From NCBI GenBank assembly GCA_028066245.1, contig JALCBR010000015.1:1-37286 (forward strand): a stretch of DNA of 37,286 bases, in the 5' to 3' direction. The stretch is from Pirellulales bacterium. GTDB lineage: Bacteria; Planctomycetota; Planctomycetia; Pirellulales; S012-138. Every line of letters begins with the position of its first letter. Within the stretch, counting starts at the first letter, position 1. A program made the translations under genes and the position numbers. Of the stretch, positions 24,987 through 34,750 are shown one piece after another. The notes beneath the pieces are model-generated. The model saw only the letters and a list, made by a program, of their open reading frames with translations, had not been told where the DNA came from and did no database searches.

Positions 24987-25877
24987 ATGCAGATCATGGG
25001 ATTGAGGTTTTTGAAACCTGTCATGTTTTGTTGTTCATCGAAACGGCGTTTTCTTTGCACGATGCTGCTGATCGGCGCAGTGTCGGTCACGGGCTATGTT
25101 CTCTGGCCGCGCGCAGACGCGCCGTCAGGCGTGACAATTTCCTCGGGAGACTCAGTCAATGCGTCGCCGGAGATGACATCTGCTGAGGCTTTGGCCGAAG
25201 GTTTGAAAATGGTGCAGGCGGCACATGATTCGTTTGATTCTCGCATCAGTGATTACACGGCGACGTTTCACAAGCAAGAACGGGTCGGTGGTGTACTGCT
25301 TCCGCAAGAGACTATCTTCGTCAAAATTCGCCAGCAGCCGTTCTCCGTCTATTTACGGCACAGCGCGCCGGAGAATAAGGCAGGCCAAGAAGCCATTTAT
25401 GTCGATGGCAAGCACGACGGAAAACTCGTCGCCCACGACGGAAACTCCCTGTTAGGCTTGATGACAGTGACGCTTCCGCCCAAGGGGTTTTTGGCCATGC
25501 GTGGCAACCGGCATGACATCACCTCCGCCGGTATGAAAAACTTGCTCAGCCAATTGCTCAAGCTGGCCAAAGAGCAGGATGCCAATCTGGCACGTTGTGA
25601 GATTCGTTGGATTGAAGATCAATTTGTCGATGACCGGCCGTGCCGATGCTTGGAGATCAACAGTCCGGAACGCTTACGGGGATTTCCCATGGCGATCGCC
25701 CGGATTTACTTTGATGAAGAGTACGGTGCGCCTGTCCGGTATGAAGCTTTTGAGTGGCCTGAGGGTGAAGGAGAGCCGCACCTTGTTGAGTTCTATCAGT
25801 ACACAAATGTGAAGCGCAACGCCGGGCTGAGCGATCTCGATTTTGATCCGGACAACGAAGAATACGATTACAGATGA
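24987..25877 (+). CDS. DUF1571 family exported protein
   Basis: A 296-residue protein with an N-terminal hydrophobic segment (about 21-40) that is a signal anchor or signal peptide, then a DUF1571-type domain (about 70-290). Recognisable parts are SFDSRISDYTATFHKQERV, LPQETIFVKIRQQPFSVYLR, EAIYVDGKHDGKLVAHDG and ARIYFDEEYGAPVRYEAFEW. The alternating strands resemble the lipoprotein-carrier LolA/LolB fold, and a periplasmic lipid- or ligand-handling role is a reasonable guess, not established. The ATG has GAGGGAG about seven bases upstream. The gene lies 151 bases before glmS but glmS has its own promoter. Confidence 0.82.
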   Translation: MQIMGLRFLKPVMFCCSSKRRFLCTMLLIGAVSVTGYVLWPRADAPSGVTISSGDSVNASPEMTSAEALAEGLKMVQAAHDSFDSRISDYTATFHKQERVGGVLLPQETIFVKIRQQPFSVYLRHSAPENKAGQEAIYVDGKHDGKLVAHDGNSLLGLMTVTLPPKGFLAMRGNRHDITSAGMKNLLSQLLKLAKEQDANLARCEIRWIEDQFVDDRPCRCLEINSPERLRGFPMAIARIYFDEEYGAPVRYEAFEWPEGEGEPHLVEFYQYTNVKRNAGLSDLDFDPDNEEYDYR

Positions 25878-25932
25878 CCGGATATTGGCCCGGCCCGCTG
25901 GCGATGATGGCATGCTGGCGGGGTGAGATCGG

Positions 25933-25961
25933 TTGGAGTTGGATAACTCATCTGCTATTCT
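25933..25961 (+). promoter_or_regulatory. Promoter of glmS
   Basis: TTGGAG (25933-25938), exactly 17 bases, and TATTCT (25956-25961) form a good promoter match with a leader of about 60 bases to the ATG at 26029. No sequence resembling the glmS ribozyme of Firmicutes is visible in that short leader. Confidence 0.5.
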
Positions 25962-26028
25962 TCGCGCATGCCGGCGCGCTGCTTTGCTGGCAGTTTCTCT
26001 TGGGACATCTCAGCGAAAGCCGGGCTCC

Positions 26029-27906
26029 ATGTGTGGCATCATCGGATATATCGGACCACGGGATGCCACAGACATCCTGGTAGAGGGTTTGCGCAAGTTG
26101 GAGTATCGCGGCTATGACAGCGCGGGGCTAGCCACGCTAGATGAATCCAGCGACCTGCGAATCACCAAAGCCGCCGGCAAGATCAACCAATTGGTCTCCC
26201 GGCTTCAGCACGAGCCCACTCCAGGACAGATAGGCGTTGGGCACACTCGCTGGGCGACGCACGGCCCGGCAACGGATATCAACGCACACCCGCATATTGG
26301 CGGAGACCAGATTCTGGCCGTTGTTCATAACGGGGTGATTGAGAACTATCGACCGTTGAAGGAACGTCTTGAATCGCAGGGTTACACATTCCATTCGGAC
26401 ACAGACACAGAGACCATTGCCCACCAGATTGCCGCCTGCTTGGAAGAACAATTGCTGACCCGTGCGGCACAAGGTGATGAACCGGACGAGCAGGAGGCGC
26501 TGGCAGCGGCCGTGCAAGAAGCGGTGGCCAAGTTTCGCGGCACCTTTGGCCTGGCGGTGCTGTTCCGCGGTCATACGGATACAATCATTGCTGCCCGTCG
26601 CGGCAGCCCGCTGGTTGTGGGCGTTGGCGAGGATGAGCATTTTCTGGCATCGGATGCGGCACCTCTGGTGGGGCACACCAAGCAAATTGTCTATCTGGCC
26701 GATCATGAGATCGCTGTGATCACTGCGGACTCTCTAAGGGTGATCCACCGTGACCAAGGGCTGATCCAGCACGATGTCGAAGAACTGGAGATCTCAGCTA
26801 GCGATGTGGATCGTGGTGGCTATGACCACTACATGCTCAAAGAAATCTTTGAGCAGCCAGAGTCGCTGGAGAACACCATGCGAGGCCGGCTTGATGAAGA
26901 ACAGGCCACGGCGCACTTTGGCGGTCTCAATCTGACGCCACGGCAACTGCAGACCATCCGCCGGATCTTGATGACGGCTTGTGGCACAAGCTGGCATGCC
27001 GGGCTGGTGGGCGAATACTTGCTGGAGGAGTTCGCGCGCATGCCGGTGGAGGTAGAGTACGCCAGCGAATTGCGATATCGGAATCCCCCGCTTGATGATC
27101 GAACGCTGTTGTTCGCGATCACGCAGAGTGGCGAGACGGCCGACACACTAGCGGCCCTTAACGAAATCAAACGCAAGGGCCTGCCGACCCTCTCTATCTG
27201 CAATGTCGTAGGAAGCAGCATCGCCCAGGAATCGGACGGCGGCATCTACCTGCATGCAGGCCCGGAGATTGGCGTCGCTTCCACCAAGGCGTTTACTTCG
27301 CAATGCGTAGCGCTGGTGATGCTTGCGTTGTACTTTGGGCGTCTGCGGCATTTGAGCTACACACAAGGGACTCGGATCATCCAGCAGTTGCGCGAGCTGC
27401 CGGACCAAGTTCGGGCAGCTTTGGAATGTAATGAAGCGGTCAAGGACATTGCCGCCAAGTATCACCAATGTGAGAACTTTCTCTATTTGGGGAGACAGTA
27501 CAACTTCCCGGTTGCTTTGGAAGGTGCCCTTAAGCTCAAGGAAATCAGTTACATTCACGCTGAGGGTTATCCCGCCGCGGAAATGAAGCATGGGCCGATT
27601 GCGCTGGTGGATGAAAACACGCCGAGCGTGTTTTTGATTCCGCAAGGTGTGGTCTATGATAAAGTCCTAGCCAACATGGAAGAGATCAAAGCTCGTGGTG
27701 GGCCGATCATTGCGGTTGTGTGTGAGGGTGACACGGAAGCCGTGCATTTGGCCGATGACGTGATTCGCATTCCATCGGTGGCGGATTTCTTGCAGCCGAT
27801 CCTGACAATCGTCCCCCTACAACTGCTGGCGTACCACATCGCCGTCCTTCGCGGATGCGATGTCGATCAGCCGCGCAACTTGGCCAAGAGCGTGACTGTG
27901 GAATAG
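26029..27906 (+). CDS. glmS: Glutamine--fructose-6-phosphate aminotransferase (isomerizing)
   Basis: GlmS makes glucosamine 6-phosphate from fructose 6-phosphate and glutamine, the first step to UDP-GlcNAc for cell-wall and outer-membrane sugars. ATG 26029 is certain because Cys2 of MCGIIGYIG must be exposed as the nucleophile of the Ntn glutaminase domain; a longer frame to 25933 would bury it. The glutaminase domain (2-230) has GHTRWATHG and VHNGVIENY. Two SIS sugar-isomerase domains follow: ACGTSWHAG, ITQSGETADTLAAL and STKAFTSQ in the first; YLGRQYNFPVALEGALKLKE, split here as YLGRQYNFP and EGALKLKE, and HAEGYPAAEMKHGP in the second. The conserved C-terminal end LAKSVTVE is present. At 625 residues the length is normal. 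Confidence 0.98.
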   Translation: MCGIIGYIGPRDATDILVEGLRKLEYRGYDSAGLATLDESSDLRITKAAGKINQLVSRLQHEPTPGQIGVGHTRWATHGPATDINAHPHIGGDQILAVVHNGVIENYRPLKERLESQGYTFHSDTDTETIAHQIAACLEEQLLTRAAQGDEPDEQEALAAAVQEAVAKFRGTFGLAVLFRGHTDTIIAARRGSPLVVGVGEDEHFLASDAAPLVGHTKQIVYLADHEIAVITADSLRVIHRDQGLIQHDVEELEISASDVDRGGYDHYMLKEIFEQPESLENTMRGRLDEEQATAHFGGLNLTPRQLQTIRRILMTACGTSWHAGLVGEYLLEEFARMPVEVEYASELRYRNPPLDDRTLLFAITQSGETADTLAALNEIKRKGLPTLSICNVVGSSIAQESDGGIYLHAGPEIGVASTKAFTSQCVALVMLALYFGRLRHLSYTQGTRIIQQLRELPDQVRAALECNEAVKDIAAKYHQCENFLYLGRQYNFPVALEGALKLKEISYIHAEGYPAAEMKHGPIALVDENTPSVFLIPQGVVYDKVLANMEEIKARGGPIIAVVCEGDTEAVHLADDVIRIPSVADFLQPILTIVPLQLLAYHIAVLRGCDVDQPRNLAKSVTVE

Positions 27907-27921
27907 TCACTCGCGCTTCAT

Positions 27922-27949
27922 GGGGAATGCCCCGCCCGCCTGCCGGCGG
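27922..27949 (+). terminator. GC hairpins after glmS, possible transcript end
   Basis: Two small hairpins follow the glmS stop: GGGG/CCCC around AATG (27922-27933) and CCGCC/GGCGG around TGCC (27936-27949). No T-run follows, so factor-independent termination is uncertain. Confidence 0.25.
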
Positions 27950-28093
27950 TGCGCAGTGGGATCTTTGGGCAAGAATCGGCTAGACTCTAAGCCGCAAGTT
28001 CATACGCTGCCGTAGGTACATTGCTACGCGCTACACACGTCTTCGCGGCCAGGCTCCTGGCACTTGGTTCCACATATTCTCTTGAGGCACTCT

Positions 28094-29419
28094 ATGAAAA
28101 CCGCAACCCTACTTGTCGATATTCCTCAGTCAATGCGACTGTTACTGGCGATGTCGCTTATCGTGTTCAGCGTGAATGTCAATCATGCCATGGCACAGGC
28201 GGATGCTGAAGATACTGAAACGGTTACTCAGCCTGCTGTGACAACGGCCAATCCGGCCATCTCTGTGGAAGATCTCCAGTTGCGGTTATCTCCGCTGACC
28301 GTGGATGAGCTGGCTGTGGAAGCTGACGCTTGGCAAGCATTGCTCCAGGCCAAGATGGCGGAGATTGTAGAGGTTCGTTTGCCGCAGTCGGACCCTTCGG
28401 GTGCGCCATCCTCCGCGTCTACCGATGACCTAGTGCAGTTGCAAGCGGACAAGACGGCCCTCGCGGACAGATTGAACGTGGTGATTGGCGAGATGGAAGC
28501 CAAAGGCGGTGACGCGGAATCATACAAGAAATACGTGGCAGCATTGCCGGGGCTGGCAGTTGACGTTTTCGACACCGCATCTGTCTGGGCAATGATCAAG
28601 GGCTGGATTGTTTCCGAGCAGGGCGGTCAGCGCTGGGGGTGGAACATCGCCAAGTTTTTGCTGATTTTGATTGTGTTTATGTTCGCGGCCCGGATTGTCG
28701 CGCGGTTTGTTCGGCACGCGGCGTCACGGTTTGAAAAAGCTTCGCAACTTTGGGTCAAATTCCTGGAGAAATTCACCCGGCAGTTGATGCGGATCATTGG
28801 ACTGATTGTGGCCTTGGCCGCCTTGGAGGTGAATATTTCTCCGTTGCTGGCTGCCGTGGGTGCGGCCGGATTTGTGATCGCTTTCGCGCTGCAGGGAACG
28901 CTCAGCAACTTGGCCAGCGGATTGTTGATCCTTGCGTACCGTCCCTTTGACGTAGGTGACGTGATTGAGGCAGCCGGCATCTCGGGAATCGTTGATTCTG
29001 TCTCCTTGTTCACAACTCACGTGCGGACGTTCGACAACAAGGTGATGATTGTGCCCAACAATGATATTTGGGGAGGAACCATCACCAATGCGACAGCCAG
29101 CGATACACGTCGCGTCGATATGACGTTTGGTATCGGCTATGACGATGACATCGAGAAAGCCAAAAACATCTTGGAGAAGCTGATCTCCAATCACGAGTTG
29201 GTGCTCAAAGATCCTGCACCAGTCGTTCATCTGCACGAGCTCGCCGATTCTTCGGTCAATTTCATTTGTCGTCCCTGGACTAAGACCGGCGATTACTGGA
29301 CGGTCTATTGGGACATCACTCGGGCAGTCAAAGAAGAGTTCGACGCTGCCAGCATCTCGATTCCGTACCCGCAACAGGATGTACACATCCACCAAAGCCT
29401 GCCGGCGGCGGAGGGGTAA
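28094..29419 (+). CDS. MscS-type mechanosensitive ion channel
   Basis: A 441-residue channel of the small-conductance mechanosensitive family, which opens under membrane tension to release solutes during osmotic down-shock. An N-terminal signal peptide (about 1-35, ending NHAMAQA) leads an extracytoplasmic part with a helical stretch (about 55-155). Membrane helices follow, ending with the pore helix signature GAAGFVIAFALQGTLSNL, then the cytoplasmic beta domain starting RPFDVGDVIEAAGISG and VMIVPNNDIW. It is longer than E. coli MscS (286) because of the exported N-terminal part. ATG 28094 is preferred (GAGG upstream); an in-frame TTG at 28064 is not. Confidence 0.92.
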   Translation: MKTATLLVDIPQSMRLLLAMSLIVFSVNVNHAMAQADAEDTETVTQPAVTTANPAISVEDLQLRLSPLTVDELAVEADAWQALLQAKMAEIVEVRLPQSDPSGAPSSASTDDLVQLQADKTALADRLNVVIGEMEAKGGDAESYKKYVAALPGLAVDVFDTASVWAMIKGWIVSEQGGQRWGWNIAKFLLILIVFMFAARIVARFVRHAASRFEKASQLWVKFLEKFTRQLMRIIGLIVALAALEVNISPLLAAVGAAGFVIAFALQGTLSNLASGLLILAYRPFDVGDVIEAAGISGIVDSVSLFTTHVRTFDNKVMIVPNNDIWGGTITNATASDTRRVDMTFGIGYDDDIEKAKNILEKLISNHELVLKDPAPVVHLHELADSSVNFICRPWTKTGDYWTVYWDITRAVKEEFDAASISIPYPQQDVHIHQSLPAAEG

Positions 29420-29462
29420 GGTACCGAGTGTGCGCGTCGAGTTATTGGTTATCGACAGCCTG

Positions 29463-31817
29463 CTAACTGGACGGCTTGAAGATCACCACACTCAACGGCG
29501 GCAGCGTGATGCTCATACTGGCGGGGCGACCGTGGTGCGGTTTCCCAATGGCCTCCGCGCCGCCGCTATTTCCCAGGTTGCTGCCGCCATATAGGCCAGC
29601 ATCAGAGTTGAAGACTTCCTGATACCAACCGGCCCTCGGCAGGCCGAGTTGGTAATCTTCCCGGGGTACAGGCGTCAGGTTCAAGCAAACGGCCAAGGCT
29701 TCCTGGCCATCGCCTGTCTGCCGCAGATAGGTGAGCGTGCTGTCTTCGGACGAGTTGCAATCGATCCACTCAAACCCACTGTCGTCAAGATCGTGCTTAT
29801 GCAAGGCGGGCTCCGTGACCAGCAGCCGGTTCAAATCGGCCACCATCTGCTGCAAGCCCTGGTGCGAGTCCCATTGCAACAAGTGCCAGTCAAGCGATTG
29901 ATCGTAGTTCCACTCGTCCCATTGGCCGAACTCGCCTCCCTGAAAGAGCAGCTTCTTGCCGGGATGCGTCCACATGTAAGACAGCAGCAACCGCAAATTG
30001 GCGAATTGCTGCCATCTGTCGCCGGGCATTTTGGACAGCAATGATGCCTTGCCGTGGACGACCTCGTCATGTGAGAACGGAAGCACGAAGTTCTCATGGA
30101 AGGCGTAGATCAAACTGAACGTCAGCTGATTGTGATGAAACTTGCGATGCACGGGCTCATGCTGGAAATATTCCAGGGTGTCGTTCATCCAACCCATATT
30201 CCACTTGAGCGAAAACCCCAGTCCGCCCAAATATGTGGGGCGAGAAACGCCCGGCCACGCGGTTGATTCCTCGGCAATGGTCAGCACGCCTGGGTGGCGA
30301 GTATGAAGCTGCTCATTAAACATCTTGAGGAACTCGATAGCCGCCAGGTTTTCTCTTCCGCCGAGTTCATTGGGGACCCAGTCGCCGTCCTCTCGGCTGT
30401 AATCCAGGTACAGCATACTGGCCACCGCGTCCACGCGCAGACCGTCGATGTGATATTGATCGATCCAGAATAGAGCGTTGGCGATGAGAAAGTTTCGCAC
30501 CTCATGCCGGCTGTAGTTGAAGATCAGCGTGCCCCAATCTTTGTGTTCCGCCTGGCGCGGGTCAGCATGCTCATAGAGACACGTTCCGTCAAACTGGGCC
30601 AGCCCGTGGGCATCGCGGGGAAAGTGGGCCGGGGTCCAATCCAGAATCACGCCAATCCCATGTTGATGGCAATGATCCACCAGATACTTGAAATCTTCCG
30701 GACTGCCGTGCCGTGAGGTAGGGGCAAAGTACCCTACCGTCTGGTAGCCCCAACTTCCTGAGAACGGGTGCTCGCAAACCGGCAAAAGCTCGATATGTGT
30801 GAAACGCAGCCGGGTGACATACTCGACAAGCTGATGGGCAAGCTCGCGATAGGAAAGCCATTGACCGTGCTCGTCACGTCGCCAGCTACCCAAATGCACT
30901 TCATACACGCTGATTGGCTTATCAAGCGCTTGCCGGGCTTCGCGCTCCGCCAGCCAGTATTCATCGTTCCAAGTGTACTGGTTCAAGTCCGCGACCACGG
31001 ACGCCGTTCGCGGCGGCAGTTCGGCGGCAAAACCATACGGGTCGCTCTTCTCCAGGTTTTCACCAACAGATGTGCGAAGTGAGAACTTGTACAGCGCACC
31101 CGCGTCCAACCCCGGCACAAACAACTCCCAAAATCCGGAAGGGATGTGCTTTCGCAGTGGATGCCTGCGCCGATCCCAGCCGTTGAAGTCTCCAATGACG
31201 CTGACCGATTCGGCGTTGGGCGCCCAGGTGGCGAAATTCACACCGTGTACGCCGTCAATCTCGCGGACGTGGGCTCCCAACCGCAGATAGGACTCCCAAT
31301 GTTGCCCTTCACCGAGCAGGTGCAGATCGAAGTCGGTGAGGAGAGGCGGGAAAGCGTAGGGGTCGTGGTGTTCCCTGCGATGCCCGTTAGCGTCTTCTGA
31401 GACAAGGCGATATCGCGGCGTGGAGTTGCCTCTGACTGTTCGTCCAAGCTTGTCTGGCGTGGAGTTGGACATTTGTTGGCCACTTAGGTGGACTGATTCG
31501 AAAACACCTGCAGGATGAATCCGTCGCATCGGCAACATTTGCACACGTGTGCACTCGCCAAGCGAATCCCTATTGCGGTTTGCTCGGTCAACCGTTTCCC
31601 AAAGCTCGCGCCCGGTGGGGTTTTTGTTTGACACGGCATCCACATCGATCCGTTCACTGGTCAGCCACATTCGGGTGGCAGTTGGATCATACGCGGTGAC
31701 CGAGAGGGCGACTTGACCTTTCACGGAAACTGGATGTGGGCCCAAGATCGCCGCGGGATTCTCATGTCGTCCCTGCACCAAGCGTGTGAGATCGGCCAGG
31801 TTGGCATGTGTCCGCAT
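29463..31817 (-). CDS. glgB: 1,4-alpha-glucan branching enzyme
   Basis: GlgB forms alpha-1,6 branches in glycogen. Using ATG 31817 the protein has 784 residues. After an N1 domain comes a CBM48 domain (about 185-290) with [20 protein letters not shown], then the GH13 barrel: the nucleophile Asp463 in [15 protein letters not shown], the acid/base Glu516 in [10 protein letters not shown], and Asp584 in [12 protein letters not shown]. The C-terminal beta domain is complete. It is somewhat longer than usual (about 730) because of inserts in the N1 domain (about 58-94 and 112-142). A GTG at 31871 would add 18 residues. It follows the RNase H-fold gene by about 55-110 bases on the same strand. Confidence 0.96.
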   Translation of the reverse strand: MRTHANLADLTRLVQGRHENPAAILGPHPVSVKGQVALSVTAYDPTATRMWLTSERIDVDAVSNKNPTGRELWETVDRANRNRDSLGECTRVQMLPMRRIHPAGVFESVHLSGQQMSNSTPDKLGRTVRGNSTPRYRLVSEDANGHRREHHDPYAFPPLLTDFDLHLLGEGQHWESYLRLGAHVREIDGVHGVNFATWAPNAESVSVIGDFNGWDRRRHPLRKHIPSGFWELFVPGLDAGALYKFSLRTSVGENLEKSDPYGFAAELPPRTASVVADLNQYTWNDEYWLAEREARQALDKPISVYEVHLGSWRRDEHGQWLSYRELAHQLVEYVTRLRFTHIELLPVCEHPFSGSWGYQTVGYFAPTSRHGSPEDFKYLVDHCHQHGIGVILDWTPAHFPRDAHGLAQFDGTCLYEHADPRQAEHKDWGTLIFNYSRHEVRNFLIANALFWIDQYHIDGLRVDAVASMLYLDYSREDGDWVPNELGGRENLAAIEFLKMFNEQLHTRHPGVLTIAEESTAWPGVSRPTYLGGLGFSLKWNMGWMNDTLEYFQHEPVHRKFHHNQLTFSLIYAFHENFVLPFSHDEVVHGKASLLSKMPGDRWQQFANLRLLLSYMWTHPGKKLLFQGGEFGQWDEWNYDQSLDWHLLQWDSHQGLQQMVADLNRLLVTEPALHKHDLDDSGFEWIDCNSSEDSTLTYLRQTGDGQEALAVCLNLTPVPREDYQLGLPRAGWYQEVFNSDAGLYGGSNLGNSGGAEAIGKPHHGRPASMSITLPPLSVVIFKPSS

Positions 31818-31925
31818 TGTCGCGATGTCCGGCTCATTGTGATCGATGCTCGCTACCTCGTCTACCGCCACGCACGGTCAAGCAAGCGAGCTGTACTCCT
31901 GCGGTTGCCAATAGCACGCAGCGTC

Positions 31926-32471
31926 TTATTCGCAGACCAGCCGGCGTTGGCGAGACTTTCCGGCGGCGGCAACATTCCCAATCCAATGTCCGGCCGTTTT
32001 GACTGCGCGACGCCACAACGGCAGGCGGCGGTTGGACTCAGCTTGCCGCAGAGGTTGGTGTTCTTGGTGAGTGTTGCGACGGACGTGACGAATGGCCGCC
32101 GGCGTTCGGCACTCGATCCCGTGGATAGTGGCCGCCCGGTCAAGTCGCTTCCACAAGTCCGCGTTCTTGACCGGCGTCATGCGTCCGTACGACTCCCACA
32201 TCCAACCTTGCGACCGCCATTGCTGTAGCCCGTACGTCAGCCCACGATAGATGTACCGGCTTCGCGTGACCAAGGCGATTTTTGCCGGGCGGTCCAGTGC
32301 TTCAAGGCCACGGACAATGGCCAGCAACTGCAGGCGTTCCCCGCGGATCTCGGGCTCGATCTCATCAGCGTCGATGGCTTGCCGGCCGTCAACGGATCGC
32401 AACACAAAGCGCCAGGCGCCCTGGTCGTCGTCCGTTTCCGACCACAAAACGTAGTCGTAGCGGGTAGACAC
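31926..32471 (-). CDS. RNase HI-like protein lacking most catalytic acids
   Basis: A 181-residue protein clearly related to RNase HI: GERLQLLAIVRGLEAL (44-59) corresponds to the family NRMEL helix, VTRSRYIYRGL (68-78) to the TDSQY strand, and GWMWESYGRMTPVKNADLWKRLD, in pieces GWMWESYGRM and TPVKNADLWKRLD (89-111), to the basic handle and the KPVKN-DLW segment. Of the four metal-binding acids of E. coli RNase HI (Asp10, Glu48, Asp70, Asp134) only the Glu (Glu45) is kept. The Asp70 position is Arg70, the Asp10 position is Trp or Ser, and the Asp134 region is unrecognisable and Arg/His/Gln-rich. It therefore should not cut RNA:DNA hybrids by the usual mechanism. The start is GTG 32471. It probably shares a transcript with glgB. 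Confidence 0.8.
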   Translation of the reverse strand: MSTRYDYVLWSETDDDQGAWRFVLRSVDGRQAIDADEIEPEIRGERLQLLAIVRGLEALDRPAKIALVTRSRYIYRGLTYGLQQWRSQGWMWESYGRMTPVKNADLWKRLDRAATIHGIECRTPAAIRHVRRNTHQEHQPLRQAESNRRLPLWRRAVKTAGHWIGNVAAAGKSRQRRLVCE

Positions 32472-32782
32472 GGTGTTCTCTGGCGAAAGAGGGAGGGAAG
32501 GCTTTCGTCATCACCAAATCGCGATCAAACGACCGCGCGCTTGGCGAACTGACACCGGCAATACTCATCGACTCACAACACAACGGCTCTTCCGTTTCTT
32601 CCCATGGTGAACGAAGGCGCCGAGAGTATCGATTGCGACGGAGCGGACGCTTCCGAACTCGCTGCGCTCCCATAATGCGAGAAATGCGTTAAGCTTGCAG
32701 CTTACTCATCCTCGGACTTGCAGTTTTCACTTGAAAACGGCAAGGTCATGGCCATCCCAAGCTTGAGATCTGCCGCATCATC
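32472..32782. other. Divergent intergenic region upstream of the antiporter
   Basis: No gene is supported in these 311 bases between the leftward RNase H-fold gene and the rightward antiporter. The main feature is the strong stem-loop at 32715-32747; a smaller AAGCT/AGCTT hairpin lies near 32690-32703. Confidence 0.5.
32715..32747 (+). promoter_or_regulatory. Strong stem-loop in the antiporter leader
   Basis: GTTTTC (32723-32728) and GAAAAC (32733-32738) form a perfect stem around the loop ACTT. After one A/G mismatch the stem continues as CTTGC (32717-32721) with GCAAG (32740-32744), and with one bulge as GA with TC. It ends about 35 bases before the GTG start. No T-run follows, so it is a leader structure and not a terminator. 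Control of translation by ions or pH is possible inference. Confidence 0.45.
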
Positions 32783-34648
32783 GTGGAAGACCGCGCTATC
32801 ATTCTTGTCACGTTGTTGGGCTTGGGTATTGTCGCCCAATGGTTCGCCTGGCGTGTGCGGATTCCTTCAATCTTGCCGCTCTTGGTTTTCGGTTTTGGTG
32901 TCGGAAATCTCGGGATTTTGGGGGTCGAGACGGACGACCTCTTTGGGGAAGAGTTGCTGTTTTCCGTCGTGTCACTCTCCGTGGGGGTGATTCTGTTTGA
33001 GGGCGGGCTAAGCCTCAAGTTTAATGAGCTTCACGATACGGCTCAGGCAGTTTTCCGGCTCGTCACGCTTGGTGTATTGGTCACGTGGGGCCTGACAACG
33101 GTTGCCGCTTGGTGGATTCTCAATTTCACCTGGCCGATGGCGGCGCTCTTGGGGGCGATCTTGGTTGTCTCTGGCCCAACCGTGATTGTCCCGATTCTCC
33201 GGCAGGTGCAGCCTACGCGGAGGTTTGGCGGGGCGGCGAAGTGGGAAGGCATTGTCAATGATCCTGTTGGCGCTGTTCTCGCCGTGCTGGTATTTCAGGC
33301 GGTGCTCGCCGGCGAGGCGACGTCTTTTCTGCCTGAGGCCCTTAAGTTACTGGGACTGGCCATCGTGGTCGGTCTGGTGGCAGGCGTGGCGGTCTTTCTG
33401 CTCATCTTGGAACTGCTGAGGCGGCATTGGATCCCGGATTATTTGCAGAATGGATTTATCTTGGCGATGGTCGTCATTTCGTTCGCCATCTCCAACTTAC
33501 TGGCCCACGAAAGCGGTCTGATTGCCGTGACGCTCTTGGGCATCTTGCTGGCTAATCAGAAAACGGTCAGCATCCGCCATATCATTGAATTCAAAGAGAA
33601 CCTAAGGACGCTCTTGATCTCTTCGTTGTTCATTGTGCTGTCTTCTCGATTGTCCTTGGCTGACCTCACGTCCGTTGGCGCCCCAGGTGTTGCATTCCTG
33701 GCCGTGCTGCTTGTTGTCGTTCGACCAGTTACGGTCGCTATCTCGACATTTCGTACCAAGCTCACCGGGCGGGAGCGAATTGTGTTGGGATGGCTGGCTC
33801 CGCGAGGAATTGTGGCCGCGGCCGTGAGTTCGTTGTTCGCAATCGAGCTCATTCAGTCTGCGGATGTTTCCCCAATGACAAAACAACAGGCGGAATTACT
33901 GGCCCCGGTTGTGTTTTTGGTCATTGTGGGAACCGTTGCTGTTTATGGACTGACGGTTGGTCCGCTAGCTCGCTGGCTGCACCTGGCCGCTCCTAATCCC
34001 CAGGGCATCATTTTTGCCGGGGCCGGACCCTTTGTGCGCCAATTGGCGAAAACGGTCCAAGCTGAAGAATTTCCCGTCTTGCTCGTAGATACCAATTATC
34101 GGAATCTCTCGGCTGCGCGGATGCTGGGATTGCCAACTTGTGACGCCAGCATTCTTTCGGAATATGTCTTGGAAGAAGTTGAATTGAGCGGGATTGGTCG
34201 GTTGCTCGCCATGACTCAAAATGATGAAGTTAACTCGTTGGCCGGTCGTGAATTCATCGAACAGTTTGGCCGAGCGGGCGTTTACCAGGTCTCGCCAGAA
34301 GCCAGCAACACAGAGCGGCGCGAGAAGATTTCACAACACCACCAGGCGCGCCTGCTTTTTGCCCCAGACATCACAGTCAATGAGCTGAATGCTTGCGTTG
34401 CTGAGGGAGGGACGATCAAGAAGACCAAGTTGACCGAAGAGTTTGGCCTAGATGATTTTCGTGAGATGTATGGCAAGCAGGCGTTGATGCTATGCGTGTT
34501 AGACGGAAATTCACTGCTGATCAACACCATCGATCAACCGTTGAAGCCAAAGGTGGGGCAAACGCTGATCTGTCTCGTTCAGAGCAAGCCGGAAGTTAAC
34601 GAAGCTGCACAATCAGAAGTAAACAACAAGGACCAGCCCGCAACCTGA
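32783..34648 (+). CDS. CPA1-type Na+/H+ (or K+/H+) antiporter with C-terminal RCK domain
   Basis: A 621-residue inner-membrane cation:proton antiporter. About twelve membrane helices fill residues 5-395, with the family core WEGIVNDPVGAVLAVLV, where the ND pair corresponds to the ion-binding motif of CPA1 exchangers, and ILVVSGPTVIVPIL in the preceding helix. Residues about 405-530 form an RCK/TrkA-N domain (GIIFAGAGPFVRQLA with the GxGxxxR nucleotide-binding loop, LLVDTNYRNLSAARMLG), and a further C-terminal part (540-605) resembles TrkA-C. RCK domains gate transport by nucleotide or ion binding. The start is GTG 32783; the frame has no earlier start. The ion specificity is not readable. Confidence 0.92.
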   Translation: MEDRAIILVTLLGLGIVAQWFAWRVRIPSILPLLVFGFGVGNLGILGVETDDLFGEELLFSVVSLSVGVILFEGGLSLKFNELHDTAQAVFRLVTLGVLVTWGLTTVAAWWILNFTWPMAALLGAILVVSGPTVIVPILRQVQPTRRFGGAAKWEGIVNDPVGAVLAVLVFQAVLAGEATSFLPEALKLLGLAIVVGLVAGVAVFLLILELLRRHWIPDYLQNGFILAMVVISFAISNLLAHESGLIAVTLLGILLANQKTVSIRHIIEFKENLRTLLISSLFIVLSSRLSLADLTSVGAPGVAFLAVLLVVVRPVTVAISTFRTKLTGRERIVLGWLAPRGIVAAAVSSLFAIELIQSADVSPMTKQQAELLAPVVFLVIVGTVAVYGLTVGPLARWLHLAAPNPQGIIFAGAGPFVRQLAKTVQAEEFPVLLVDTNYRNLSAARMLGLPTCDASILSEYVLEEVELSGIGRLLAMTQNDEVNSLAGREFIEQFGRAGVYQVSPEASNTERREKISQHHQARLLFAPDITVNELNACVAEGGTIKKTKLTEEFGLDDFREMYGKQALMLCVLDGNSLLINTIDQPLKPKVGQTLICLVQSKPEVNEAAQSEVNNKDQPAT

Positions 34649-34750
34649 ACAGCGCTGCAATTGGCATCGATCTCTTGCGGCGGCATAGAACCTCCGTGTT
34701 TCATTTCTGCCAAGGCACACAGCATCCTTAATGATTTAGGAGCGTTGAAT

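Noticed and set aside
25962-26028. A glmS-type ribozyme ahead of glmS
   Set aside because: The leader is only about 60 bases and shows none of the expected nested pairing. The ribozyme is known from Firmicutes and close relatives.
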